A stretch of 64,000 nucleotides of DNA from positions 3,844,001-3,908,000 of the forward strand of contig NZ_CP121671.1 in the NCBI RefSeq assembly GCF_029714185.1, written 5' to 3'. A program made the position numbers and the translations under genes. Below the pieces are notes generated by a model, which was given only the letters and a program-made list of their open reading frames with translations, searched no databases and was not told where the DNA came from. Source of the stretch: Halobacillus naozhouensis (GTDB taxonomy: Bacteria > Bacillota > Bacilli > Bacillales > Halobacillaceae). This document shows, piece after piece, positions 17,810 to 26,227 of this stretch. Positions within the stretch are counted from its first letter, which is position 1. Each line of letters opens with the position of its first letter.

Positions 17810-18655
17810 ATGGAAGATAAAAGCATTTTCATTATCGAACACGCTATTAAACTATTTGCAAACAAAGGATTCAGTGCCACTTCCGTCCAGGAAATTGCTA
17901 ATGAGTGTGGTATTTCTAAGGGAGCCTTTTATTTGCATTTTAAATCAAAGGATGCTCTTTTATTAGAGATTTTTTATTATTATTCTAGAAAAATTCAGCT
18001 CAAAACAGATGAAATTGAAGCAGAAGATTTACAGCCGCGTCAAAAATTCATTCAAAAACTCTCCGTTACATTTGAAGAGATTATCACACATCGTGAATTT
18101 ATAATTATGCAAATACGAGAGCAGGCCATTCCCTTCAATCACGATATTGAGGAATTTTTGCGCCACATGAGATTCAATTCTTATCATTTTTACAAAAAGA
18201 ACCTGATTGATATCTACGGGGATCGTATTAACGAATTCGTATGGGAAGTCACTCTCATTTTGCAGGGGATATTTAAAACGTATATTGACTTAATAATAAT
18301 AGAGAATGTGAAGTTTGATATTAAACGACTTTGTGAAGAAATGTTAAAACGTGCAGATTATATTGTTGAGGGGTTCAAACACAATAATGACCAACCAGTC
18401 ATTACCCATGAGCTTATGAGTGAGATCATTCCTGATGATTTCTATTCTCGGCAGTTAGAGCTCATGAAACATACATTAGAGGAAAAACAGGCGGCTGCTC
18501 CAAAAGAAATCCAGGACACCATTGCTGTATTACTGGAAGAACTTATCAGAACGGAGCCTCGTACCGCCGTCATTAAGGGAATGCTGACAAATCTTGAAGA
18601 AGAGGATGGATTCCAGCAAATAGTCGGGCAGATTCGTTCCTATTTTCATGTGTAA
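17810..18655 (+). CDS. TetR/AcrR-family repressor of the RND pump (YerO-like)
   Basis: A 281-residue regulator with an N-terminal TetR HTH (IIEHAIKLFANKGFSATSVQEIANECGISKGAFYLHF, about 6-43) and a long helical ligand domain. Its length suits YerO, the regulator next to swrC in B. subtilis. The ATG at 17810 follows AAGGAG. It is divergent from the pump gene, with matching operators in between. It likely represses itself and the pump, and releases on binding a hydrophobic substrate (inference from the family). Confidence 0.85.
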   Translation: MEDKSIFIIEHAIKLFANKGFSATSVQEIANECGISKGAFYLHFKSKDALLLEIFYYYSRKIQLKTDEIEAEDLQPRQKFIQKLSVTFEEIITHREFIIMQIREQAIPFNHDIEEFLRHMRFNSYHFYKKNLIDIYGDRINEFVWEVTLILQGIFKTYIDLIIIENVKFDIKRLCEEMLKRADYIVEGFKHNNDQPVITHELMSEIIPDDFYSRQLELMKHTLEEKQAAAPKEIQDTIAVLLEELIRTEPRTAVIKGMLTNLEEEDGFQQIVGQIRSYFHV

Positions 18656-18672
18656 CCTGCCACAACCAGGCA

Positions 18673-19155
18673 TCATCGAGGTTCGTGGCTGCCTTCCTCT
18701 TCCATTTGCTCGGCTTCAATGATTTCATCAAGGATAGGATACACGGATTCTACACCCTTTTGTGCGATTAGACATGCCACTCCCAATGTTGTCGACCAAA
18801 AGGACTCAGGAATGTAAGGATTCTTTAAACCGGCGGGCTGGAACAACGCCCGGTAAATTCGATTAACGTGCTGCTCTGTTGTTTGAGAATCCGTTTCACG
18901 TTCGCCTCGTGCCAGCAGAAACACATAACGCATCGACTGAAATAAGTTATCACCCGGCATAAACGTGTATTCTTTAAAAAATTTCACCTGTTTCTCAGTT
19001 TCCTGCTTTAAGCCGGAACCCACAGCCAGATCATCTAAATGTTCATGCAAATGCCGATACACTTGTTGAAAAATTCTGCGCTTCTCCTCCTGCATCACCT
19101 TATCTGTATAAATGCTTTGTAATTTTTCAAAGGCAGTTTCTTTTGTCCAAGTCAT
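18673..19155 (-). CDS. Uncharacterised 160-residue protein paired with a flavin monooxygenase
   Basis: I do not recognise this protein. It is predicted mostly helical and soluble, with no signal peptide, membrane segment or Cys-rich motif. It opens MTWTKETAFEKLQSIYTDKV and ends with an acidic EAEQMEEEGSHEPR tail. The ATG at 19153-19155 follows GAGGTGATTCCT, a good ribosome site. It begins 19 nt after the stop of the upstream monooxygenase, so the two form an operon and probably act together. A longer reading starting inside the upstream gene is less likely. Confidence 0.7.
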   Translation of the reverse strand: MTWTKETAFEKLQSIYTDKVMQEEKRRIFQQVYRHLHEHLDDLAVGSGLKQETEKQVKFFKEYTFMPGDNLFQSMRYVFLLARGERETDSQTTEQHVNRIYRALFQPAGLKNPYIPESFWSTTLGVACLIAQKGVESVYPILDEIIEAEQMEEEGSHEPR

Positions 19156-19174
19156 AGGAATCACCTCTTCATTC

Positions 19175-20410
19175 TTATTCGATAAAAGTATTTTCATTCC
19201 TTCCAAAGCCAAAGTTCTTAGCCTCCCATTCTACCGAACCATATAGCTCCGGGAGAGATGACGAGTGTTCCTTTAATAAGTCGGGAAGGTGCGGTACGAT
19301 TTTATTCCAAACCATCGGGTTAGCTGCCATGGCTTGAAAGAGAGCCTTCTCGTCCCGTGACCATGGCCTCATGGATTGAATGTAATCAAGAGTTAATCGA
19401 TAGCCTGGCTCTAATTGTTCGTCCCGCTTTTGCTTAAATTCAGCCATCACATGATCCCAGGATCTCCCTTCATCATGTTTCTGTATAGCCTCCGCCAACA
19501 AGAAGGACTGCATGAATGCATCGTTTATTCCGAGGCCAGTACTCGGGTCTTTACTATGAGCAGCATCTCCAATTAAAGCCCATCCTTCTCCAGCCGGCTC
19601 CCGAAAAAAATTCGGTACGCCGGGTGTACCGACGATTTTCCCTTGCAGCGAAGCCCTTTGCAACCGTTTTTCCATCCCATAGAAAGATTGATAAATCTCT
19701 TTAAATTTATGAGAATTTTTCACCATCTCCTTGAACTCTTCAGAGTGAACTTCCAGCCCTAAGCAGTCGATACCCGGCTCCATCGGAAAGAGGAAACCAA
19801 TTCTTCCTTCATTAAGAAAAATCTCTGTTGTTGGCTCCGTTAACGGTTCAATCCCATGATAATAGCCGTAAAATACCGGCCGCTGTGGTGAGTGGAAACC
19901 GTACTTGCCTGCTTGAACGTTTTCGGCAATGAACGAATGTCTGCCATCTGCTCCTACCACTAGTGAAGCATGAATCCGCTTCGTCTCTCCCGTTTTATCC
20001 ACGGCTTCCACACCTATCACACGCTGTTCATCAGTTATCAAGTCTTTAACCGTACAGCTTTCAAGCAGCTCCACTCCCTCATTACTGCAGGCTTTCGTCA
20101 AAAGTACATCATCTAAATGACTACGCTTAGGAATGATCGTATAGAAATCCCTTGGTCCTTCCACAAAGCTATCACCGACATATGTACGCATTCTATTAAT
20201 CTTACGCAATCCAGTAGATTCCACTTCTTCTCGGACACCAAGCTTCTCCAAATAATGCACATGGGACAGATGATGTGTAGATAACGTATCACTAGGAAAG
20301 GATGCCTTATCAATCAGAAGGACCCGTTTCCCCATTTGTCCAAGTAAAATCGCCAGACTCGCACCAGCGACTCTTGCTCCCACGATCACAATATCCACAC
20401 GTTGTTCCAT
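19175..20410 (-). CDS. FAD-dependent monooxygenase / geranylgeranyl-reductase-like oxidoreductase
   Basis: A 411-residue flavoprotein of the PHBH-like superfamily. The dinucleotide fold is VDIVIVGARVAGASLAILLGQ (about 5-25); the DG motif is VVGADGRHSFIA; and the FAD ribityl motif is GWALIGDAAHSKDPSTGLGINDA. The enzyme would hydroxylate or reduce an aromatic or isoprenoid-like substrate. The substrate cannot be told. Start ATG 20408-20410 lies 7 nt after GAGGTG. It is the first gene of an operon with the unknown 160-residue protein. Confidence 0.8.
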   Translation of the reverse strand: MEQRVDIVIVGARVAGASLAILLGQMGKRVLLIDKASFPSDTLSTHHLSHVHYLEKLGVREEVESTGLRKINRMRTYVGDSFVEGPRDFYTIIPKRSHLDDVLLTKACSNEGVELLESCTVKDLITDEQRVIGVEAVDKTGETKRIHASLVVGADGRHSFIAENVQAGKYGFHSPQRPVFYGYYHGIEPLTEPTTEIFLNEGRIGFLFPMEPGIDCLGLEVHSEEFKEMVKNSHKFKEIYQSFYGMEKRLQRASLQGKIVGTPGVPNFFREPAGEGWALIGDAAHSKDPSTGLGINDAFMQSFLLAEAIQKHDEGRSWDHVMAEFKQKRDEQLEPGYRLTLDYIQSMRPWSRDEKALFQAMAANPMVWNKIVPHLPDLLKEHSSSLPELYGSVEWEAKNFGFGRNENTFIE

Positions 20411-20521
20411 AAATCCGCACCTCGTCCTCACTCTATTTCCTCTAGCGTAACGTTTTTTTGCAATAACAGCCAGTTATGAGTTTGAAACGAGTGAACACAT
20501 GAATTGGATATTTATACATAA

Positions 20522-20547
20522 AAAATGACTCCCATCTAAGGGAGCCT
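20522..20547 (-). terminator. Terminator of the DUF2188 gene
   Basis: Stem GGCTCCC / GGGAGTC (minus strand) with a TTTTTT tail, immediately after the stop codon. Confidence 0.82.
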
Positions 20548-20551
20548 CTTT

Positions 20552-20752
20552 TTACTTGAAATTCCATTCATTTTCTACGTTGTGATTTTTGTCCATAACC
20601 TGCAGACGGCTTGGCTTATTGTTCTCTGCCAGTTCTGTTGCCTTTTCGACGGCTGTATCTCGTTCGTCGTATAAGTCTGTCGGGGCTACGTCCTCAATTT
20701 TCACAAACCAGCCTGTAACATCCTTATTAGGTACCACACTATATTCCTTCAT
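20552..20752 (-). CDS. Small DUF2188 protein
   Basis: A 66-residue soluble protein, MKEYSVVPNKDVTGWFVKIE, then a helix with DERDTAVEKATELAENN and LQVMDKNHNVENEW. This is the pattern of DUF2188, small proteins with a beta-beta-alpha-beta layout and unknown function. The ATG at 20750-20752 follows AGGAGAG; a longer reading upstream has no ribosome site. It stands alone with its own terminator. Confidence 0.75.
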   Translation of the reverse strand: MKEYSVVPNKDVTGWFVKIEDVAPTDLYDERDTAVEKATELAENNKPSRLQVMDKNHNVENEWNFK

Positions 20753-20967
20753 CAAAATCTCTCCTCTCCTCATTGCTCTATTAGATGTTTTCCCAGCATA
20801 GTTGTCTGTCAAACGTTCCTTCCTATTGCAAAAATAGTTTGACAATATTTACTTCTGCTTTTATAATTCGTAACATACATTTAAAAACAATATTCTATCT
20901 TGGCTGTATCGAAAGAATTCGTTAAAAGGCTTCATGCTTGTGATGATTGGAAAAATTAATTGAATAT

Positions 20968-21082
20968 CTCTTATCGAGAGTGGCAGAGGGACTAGGCCCT
21001 GTGATGCCCGGCAACCTTCAAGCATTCGGCTTGAAAAGGTGCTAATTCCTACAGATCGAAGGATGGATCTGACAGATAAGAG
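20968..21082 (+). ncRNA. SAM-I (S-box) riboswitch
   Basis: A textbook S-box aptamer. The P1 stem pairs CTCTTATC (20968-20975) with GATAAGAG (21075-21082). Inside are the conserved GAGAGTGGCAGAGGGACT, GCCCTGTGATGCCCGGCAAC, and the AGGTGCTAATTCC core. It binds S-adenosylmethionine. The 3' P1 strand (AAGAGGAGG) can pair with the CCCTCTTCTT arm of the terminator at 21100, giving the expected antiterminator switch. It controls the metX-hom operon: when SAM is plentiful, transcription stops. Confidence 0.97.
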
Positions 21083-21099
21083 GAGGAATATATACATAC

Positions 21100-21131
21100 G
21101 CCCTCTTCTTATTACAGAAGAGGGCTTTTTA
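21100..21131 (+). terminator. Riboswitch-controlled terminator
   Basis: Stem GCCCTCTTCT / AGAAGAGGGC with T run, 17 nt after the S-box P1 stem. It is the expression platform of the SAM riboswitch. Confidence 0.93.
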
Positions 21132-21162
21132 TATGGAATTTTACATTAAGGAGGGATGATGC

Positions 21163-22230
21163 ATGTCATTGCATAACCCTGTCGAACAGAAACAGTCTGT
21201 GGCAAAAGTTTCAATCGAAGACTTCACATTTGAATCTGGTGACACACTCTCCAAGATTGAGCTGGCATATGAACACTATGGCCCTGAGGGAGCCCCGGTT
21301 ATTTTACTCTGCCATGCTTTAACTGGAAATCAGTACGCTGTCGGTTCAAGTGAAAATCCCGGCTGGTGGGCAGGATTGGTTGGAGAACAATGTCCGATTG
21401 ATATCACTCAGTATCAAGTCATCACCTTTAATGTGCTGGGAGGGTGTCACGGTTCAACTGGACCGGCAAGTATAAATCCTGAAACTGGCGATCTTTACCG
21501 TCTTGACTTCCCTGAAGTAACGATTCGTGACATGGTTCACGCCCAGTATAGGGCCCTGCATCAGTTAGGGTATACCGAATTACATGCGGTCGCTGGCGGA
21601 TCTCTGGGAGGGATGCAAACGCTCGAATGGGGTTTGCTCTATCCTGATTTCATGAGGCAGCTCTTCGTATTAGCTGCGACCCCTTATTTGAGTGATTATG
21701 GAATCGCCTTTAATCATATTGGAGCAAGGGCCATACAAGATGATCCAGCGTTTAAGGAGGGATATTATTCATCTAATGATACGCTTCACGGCTTTGAAGT
21801 TGCCCGGATGGCCGGCATGGTCACCTACAGAAGTGCTCCACTTTTCCAAAAAAGATTTGCAAGAGAGCAAGAGGATGCCCTTTATTCAATTCAATCCTAT
21901 TTGAATTATCAAGGGGAAAAAATAAAGCAGCGTTTTGATGCCAACAGCTATCTGTATTTGTTAGAAGCGATGAACAACCATGATATTAGAAAAGGTCGAG
22001 GCAGCTTACAAGATACAGCTGCTGCCTATAAACCAGCCTTATTTACAGTAAGCTTTGAGCATGATCTGCTTTATCCAAAAGAACTGATTCAGCCCTTCTC
22101 CCATCATGCGTTAAATGGGGAACATTATCATGTGAAAACAGATTATGGACATGATGGATTTCTCGTGGAATTTGGAGAATGGGGAGCATGGATAAGTGAT
22201 AAATTGAACGAGGAGGGAACTAACTATTGA
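21163..22230 (+). CDS. metX: Homoserine O-acetyltransferase MetX
   Basis: A 355-residue alpha/beta-hydrolase-fold enzyme that acetylates L-homoserine with acetyl-CoA, the committed step of methionine synthesis. The nucleophile elbow AGGSLGGMQ places Ser147. The acid is in SFEHDLLYP, and the His is in YGHDGFLVEFG. The family block GGCHGSTGPASINPETG is present. The ATG at 21163 follows GGAGGGATGATGC. The gene is first behind an S-box riboswitch and overlaps hom by 3 nt. Acetyl- versus succinyl-specificity is inferred from MetX-type sequence. Confidence 0.92.
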   Translation: MSLHNPVEQKQSVAKVSIEDFTFESGDTLSKIELAYEHYGPEGAPVILLCHALTGNQYAVGSSENPGWWAGLVGEQCPIDITQYQVITFNVLGGCHGSTGPASINPETGDLYRLDFPEVTIRDMVHAQYRALHQLGYTELHAVAGGSLGGMQTLEWGLLYPDFMRQLFVLAATPYLSDYGIAFNHIGARAIQDDPAFKEGYYSSNDTLHGFEVARMAGMVTYRSAPLFQKRFAREQEDALYSIQSYLNYQGEKIKQRFDANSYLYLLEAMNNHDIRKGRGSLQDTAAAYKPALFTVSFEHDLLYPKELIQPFSHHALNGEHYHVKTDYGHDGFLVEFGEWGAWISDKLNEEGTNY

Positions 22231-23201
22231 CTATTAAAGCAGCCATATTGGGATTTGGGACAGTCGGAGAGGGAGTCTATCAAATCCTGCAAACGAAACG
22301 AGACCATTTAACCAAATTAGCAGGAGCCCCTATCGAACTATGCGGCATCCTCGTAGATAACTTGTCTAAAGAACGCGAGCTCCCCCATTCTGTTTTCGTC
22401 ACGGATCAATATGAGCAGATTCTTGCCCAGAAGCCTGATGTGATCTTTGAAGCCATCGTCGGCGAAGAACCATGTTTCTCCTATTTAACAAAAGCTGTTG
22501 ATCGACACATCCATGTCGTTACAGCGAACAAAGTGATGTTTGCCAAATACGGAACCCGTTTATTGGAGCAGGCTGCCCAAAAAGTAGGAATTGGCTACGA
22601 AGCGACGACAGCGTCCGGCACGCCTATCCTTGGAACCATCACAAGGCTCCTCCAGGCAAATTCAATCACGAAAATAGAAGCGATTTTAAACGGGACAAGT
22701 AACTATATTCTTTCATCCATTCAGAATGAAGGAAAAGGTTTTCAGGAAGCGTTAGAGGAGGCTCAAAAACGAGGATTTGCCGAGGCTGACCCGACGAATG
22801 ACATTAAAGGTTACGATGCCTTTTACAAATTAATGATTCTGAGTCAGCTTATCTATCAAAGCCAGCCAAGCTGGGAGTCGGTTCCCTGTGAAGGAATTGA
22901 TCATATAACCGCAGATCAATTCAATGATGCTCAACAACAGGGAAATAAAATTCGTCATATCGCTTCGATTGAAGAAGTAAATGGTGAACTTCATGCCAGT
23001 GTAAAACCGCAAGTCCTGTCTCCTTCTCACGGGCTTCATTCGATAGATGGAGTTGATAATGCCATTCATCTTTTCGGAGATTTAGTTGGTCCTTTGACGC
23101 TCAGAGGACCAGGAGCAGGCCAATTAGCGACAGCCAGCGCCATGGTGGAAGATTTTCTTTATATTTGGCAATCTTACCCGGCCAAACAACTATTATATTA
23201 A
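22227..23201 (+). CDS. hom: Homoserine dehydrogenase without ACT domain
   Basis: A 324-residue NAD(P)-dependent oxidoreductase that reduces aspartate semialdehyde to homoserine. The Rossmann motif AILGFGTVGEGVYQIL is at 5-20, VTANKVMFAKYG binds cofactor, and the catalytic block is ADPTNDIKGYDAFYKLMIL. It starts at a TTG (22227) that overlaps the metX stop, 9 nt after AGGAGGG. The usual bacillus Hom is about 430 residues with a C-terminal ACT regulatory domain; here that domain is missing. With metX behind an S-box riboswitch, this is probably a methionine-dedicated form free of threonine feedback (inference). Confidence 0.9.
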   Translation: MTIKAAILGFGTVGEGVYQILQTKRDHLTKLAGAPIELCGILVDNLSKERELPHSVFVTDQYEQILAQKPDVIFEAIVGEEPCFSYLTKAVDRHIHVVTANKVMFAKYGTRLLEQAAQKVGIGYEATTASGTPILGTITRLLQANSITKIEAILNGTSNYILSSIQNEGKGFQEALEEAQKRGFAEADPTNDIKGYDAFYKLMILSQLIYQSQPSWESVPCEGIDHITADQFNDAQQQGNKIRHIASIEEVNGELHASVKPQVLSPSHGLHSIDGVDNAIHLFGDLVGPLTLRGPGAGQLATASAMVEDFLYIWQSYPAKQLLY

Positions 23202-23240
23202 ATAAGAGCCCTTGACGAAGCTGCGTCAAGGGCTCTTATT
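23201..23240. terminator. Bidirectional terminator between hom and the deacetylase gene
   Basis: A perfect 17-bp stem (23201-23217 with 23224-23240), 6-nt loop, with AT-rich flanks on both sides. It overlaps the last base of the hom stop codon. Confidence 0.9.
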
Positions 23241-23246
23241 TGTTGT

Positions 23247-24578
23247 CTATAATGCACTTACTGGTACAAAACTGTACCCTTGTGCCGTTAACTCCTCAAG
23301 TATAATTTCTAAGGCTTCTGGTGTAACAGAATGAAGGCTGCTTAAGACAATAATGGAGCCATCTTCCACCTTGGAAATCACTGCATGAGCAATTTCTGAA
23401 GCATTCGTTAAGTTCCAGTTTTCGGTAGTATTAATAGTCCAGGGAATCACCCTATATTGGTCTTTAAAAGCTTCTGAAAGCTTTCCACCAAACGGCAAAC
23501 GCACAATCTTGGTATTCACACCCGTTACCTCATGAATCAACTGTTGGGTTTTATCCAACTGAGCTTCCCGCTGACTATCAGAAAGACGCCCAAAACTTGG
23601 ATGATCCCATGTATGGTTACCGATCACATGCCCCTGTTTCACTACTTCTCTAGCTGCTTCAGGGTAATGCTTAAGTCGTTTTCCTATCATAAAAAAGGTG
23701 GCGCTGGCGTCATACTTCTCTAGCATGTCTAAAATAAGGGGCGTTCTTTTTGGATGTGGACCATTGTCAAAGGTGAGTGCTACTTTCTTTTCGACTGCAC
23801 GTTCAGGTGCCTGATCCGATTTCTTAATCTTAGGAAAAGAAGTTTTATCCTTCTTCTTCTCTGCAGTTTGTACAACTTTTTGTGCATATTCTGGTAATAA
23901 TATATCGTTCAGCTCGTGTTTATCTATAGATACCTTCGATGTGCTCGTGTTCCATCTCTTTTGGTCTTCATTAGTTAGGTACACAACTAGAGAACTTCCC
24001 GTCAGTGCTGTATTTTCAATACTGACAGACGTGTGCCCTGTTTCGTTTTGCGTCCCAAGTTCTTCTTTTGCTTCCTGGGCCAAGACTTCTTTATAATTGG
24101 TATCCTTTTTAAATAAGTTCTTCAGTTCCAAAAGCTTGCCACTTGATTTATCAAAATTCATGACGGTACGGCTTACATCCACCTGCTTTTGCCCAACGTC
24201 TGCTGTCTCTATAAATTCAACGACAAATACTTTTTCATTCTGATACACGACATCAAAATCAATATGCAATTCATGTACAGATTGCTCTTCACTAGTTAAA
24301 ACTACTTCATAACTTCTCTTTTTAAAGGCATCTTTCTTCTGATTCACGTAATCTATAATCACCTGATCGATTTGGTCATTTGGCGTTTGCGGATAATGAA
24401 TAGTGATATGATATTTTTCATACTCTTCTATATCACTAACCATGGATACGTCATAGTAGCTCGCAGGATCGGAAGCCACCTTGACAGAACCTTCATTTGC
24501 ATCTGCTATAAAAATAGAACAAGCCGTCAAAATCAACAATAAACTAAGGAGTGCTATATATATATTTAGTCGTCTCAT
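23247..24578 (-). CDS. PdaC-like polysaccharide deacetylase lipoprotein with altered active site
   Basis: A 443-residue exported protein. The signal sequence ends in a lipobox, LTAC with Cys20. A DUF4163/DUF3298-type region (about 45-235) precedes a NodB polysaccharide deacetylase domain (about 264-440), as in B. subtilis PdaC. Motif 1 reads TFDNGP: the base Asp271 is kept, but the usual metal-binding second Asp is Asn272. His322 and His326 (HTWDHP) are kept. Motif 4, usually DTxDW, reads NTTENW, and motif 5 LSSLHS keeps the His. So it may be a weak, changed or binding-only enzyme acting on peptidoglycan or another glycan. Confidence 0.8.
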   Translation of the reverse strand: MRRLNIYIALLSLLLILTACSIFIADANEGSVKVASDPASYYDVSMVSDIEEYEKYHITIHYPQTPNDQIDQVIIDYVNQKKDAFKKRSYEVVLTSEEQSVHELHIDFDVVYQNEKVFVVEFIETADVGQKQVDVSRTVMNFDKSSGKLLELKNLFKKDTNYKEVLAQEAKEELGTQNETGHTSVSIENTALTGSSLVVYLTNEDQKRWNTSTSKVSIDKHELNDILLPEYAQKVVQTAEKKKDKTSFPKIKKSDQAPERAVEKKVALTFDNGPHPKRTPLILDMLEKYDASATFFMIGKRLKHYPEAAREVVKQGHVIGNHTWDHPSFGRLSDSQREAQLDKTQQLIHEVTGVNTKIVRLPFGGKLSEAFKDQYRVIPWTINTTENWNLTNASEIAHAVISKVEDGSIIVLSSLHSVTPEALEIILEELTAQGYSFVPVSAL

Positions 24579-24674
24579 AACCTTCCCTCTTCACCGTAAT
24601 AAACTCACACCTTAGTGTAACATAAATGTAATAATAAAATAATATATTTGTTATGTTCCGGCTATTCTGTTAAT

Positions 24675-25511
24675 TTAGAGGGTCGTACGAATATCCCATA
24701 GTTCTGGAAAGAAACGGTGGTCTAATACTTTCTTTAAATATCCTACACCTGATGACCCTCCTGTCCCCGTTTTGTGGCCAATAATTCGCTCTACTGTTTT
24801 CATATGCCTGAAACGCCACTGCTGAAACCAATCTTCAATATCCACTAACTTTTCTGCCAACTGATAAAGATCCCAGTACTTATCGACATCCTTATACACT
24901 TGTTCCCAGGCTTTTTCCACTGTAGCATCAGACTGATAAATGGTTGTATAGTCCCGATTAATGAGATCAGGATTAATTTTGAATCCCGCTTCGACCAGCC
25001 TTTCAATGGCTGCATCATATATACCTGGAGCTTCATAAGCATTTTTAAGTTCTTGATGGAGTTCAGGATCCTTTTCATAAATCTTTAATACATGTGGTGT
25101 TTTATATCCTAACGCAAATTCAACCATACGGTATTGGTAAGATTGGAAACCAGACGCCTGCCCTAAATCATCCCGAAACTGGATATATTCAGCAGGAGTT
25201 AGTGTGGATAGAACATCCCAGGCGTGGATAATTTGAGTTTGTGTCTTTGATACCCTCGACAACATCTTCAGTGCTTCCTGGATCTCCCCCTCCCTAATCA
25301 GATCAATGGCCGCCCTTAACTCATGTAAAATAAGTTTCATCCATAACTCACTCACCTGATGTATGACTATGAACAACATCTCATCATGATGTTCAGAAAG
25401 TCTATTTTGGGAAGAAAGTAGCCGGTCAAGGTTTAAATACTCGCCATAAGTCATTCTTTCTTTAAAATCTGTATGTACATTTTCATTCGTTTTCGAATCA
25501 CCGTTGCTCAT
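24675..25511 (-). CDS. kynA: Tryptophan 2,3-dioxygenase
   Basis: A 278-residue heme enzyme that opens the indole ring of L-tryptophan with O2 to give N-formylkynurenine. The substrate motif FIVIHQVSELWMKLILHE contains His51, and the heme-ligand His236 lies in WRFRHMKTVERIIG. GTGGSSGVGYLKK near the C-terminus forms the mobile substrate loop. It is 10 nt downstream of a DUF4166 gene, so they are co-transcribed. kynB and kynU are not adjacent, unlike in many bacteria where the three are together. Confidence 0.93.
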   Translation of the reverse strand: MSNGDSKTNENVHTDFKERMTYGEYLNLDRLLSSQNRLSEHHDEMLFIVIHQVSELWMKLILHELRAAIDLIREGEIQEALKMLSRVSKTQTQIIHAWDVLSTLTPAEYIQFRDDLGQASGFQSYQYRMVEFALGYKTPHVLKIYEKDPELHQELKNAYEAPGIYDAAIERLVEAGFKINPDLINRDYTTIYQSDATVEKAWEQVYKDVDKYWDLYQLAEKLVDIEDWFQQWRFRHMKTVERIIGHKTGTGGSSGVGYLKKVLDHRFFPELWDIRTTL

Positions 25512-25521
25512 CTTAATCCCC

Positions 25522-26166
25522 CTATGTTAATATCCCGCGATCTGGAATATGATTGGCCGTAATGGGTAAAAATTCCGTATGCACTAATCCCTCGTACATG
25601 AGTAAAGTTCCTAGTAAAGGATGATCCACATGGACGTGAACGCGAAATGCTTTCTGTTTCTCGTCATAATGCTCGTACAAGGATGTCCGTGGACCATTGA
25701 AAGAGAACTTGTCTGCTACTCTCATCTCCCGGGAGTGCATGAGTAATCCGCCTTCTCTTGTCACATCAAGATCCATCTGTGTCGATAAGCAGCCTGACTT
25801 GCCTAAATCGTCTATTAATGATTGCTTTTCATTGTCAAAAGACATAACGGCATCAAACCCACGAATCGCATATGGGAAGAAAAAGCGGCGAATATAGCTA
25901 ATTGATTCTCGGCCCCGTTCATCCACATAAGCATAGTTTTCCAGGGTAAAAGGAACTTCTTTACCCCTCTCTGCAAAAATAAGATGATCTTTTGATCCTA
26001 TGCTTAAAAAGGGACGGAGAATGAGAGGAGTCCCCCGGATTTCTGTCATACGTCCTTGACCTAGGACCATTAATTTTTGATCACTCGTTAAACCAAATTT
26101 CTTTTGCAACTCAGGGTGCAGTCGGTCGAATTTTTCACCTAACGCTTGCTGATAAATGGATTTCAA
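25522..26166 (-). CDS. DUF4166 protein
   Basis: A 214-residue soluble protein beginning MKSIYQQALGEKFDRLHPEL, with FGLTSDQKLMVLGQGRMTEI and a beta-rich body (RFFFPYAIRGFDAVMSFD, later VHVHVDHPLLGTLLMYEG). This fits the DUF4166 family, whose function is unknown. The start is a TTG at 26164-26166, 8 nt after AAGGAGG. It lies directly upstream of kynA in one operon, so a role linked to tryptophan use is possible, but nothing in the sequence shows it. Confidence 0.75.
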   Translation of the reverse strand: MKSIYQQALGEKFDRLHPELQKKFGLTSDQKLMVLGQGRMTEIRGTPLILRPFLSIGSKDHLIFAERGKEVPFTLENYAYVDERGRESISYIRRFFFPYAIRGFDAVMSFDNEKQSLIDDLGKSGCLSTQMDLDVTREGGLLMHSREMRVADKFSFNGPRTSLYEHYDEKQKAFRVHVHVDHPLLGTLLMYEGLVHTEFLPITANHIPDRGILT

Positions 26167-26227
26167 GTGGATCTTCCTCCTTATAAAGTTATATGTAGGT
26201 GGGCTTCACTAAGCAGCCCACATTTAA

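Noticed and set aside
20861..21097. A 78-codon minus-strand open frame
   Set aside because: It lies across the S-box riboswitch on the opposite strand and has no ribosome site.
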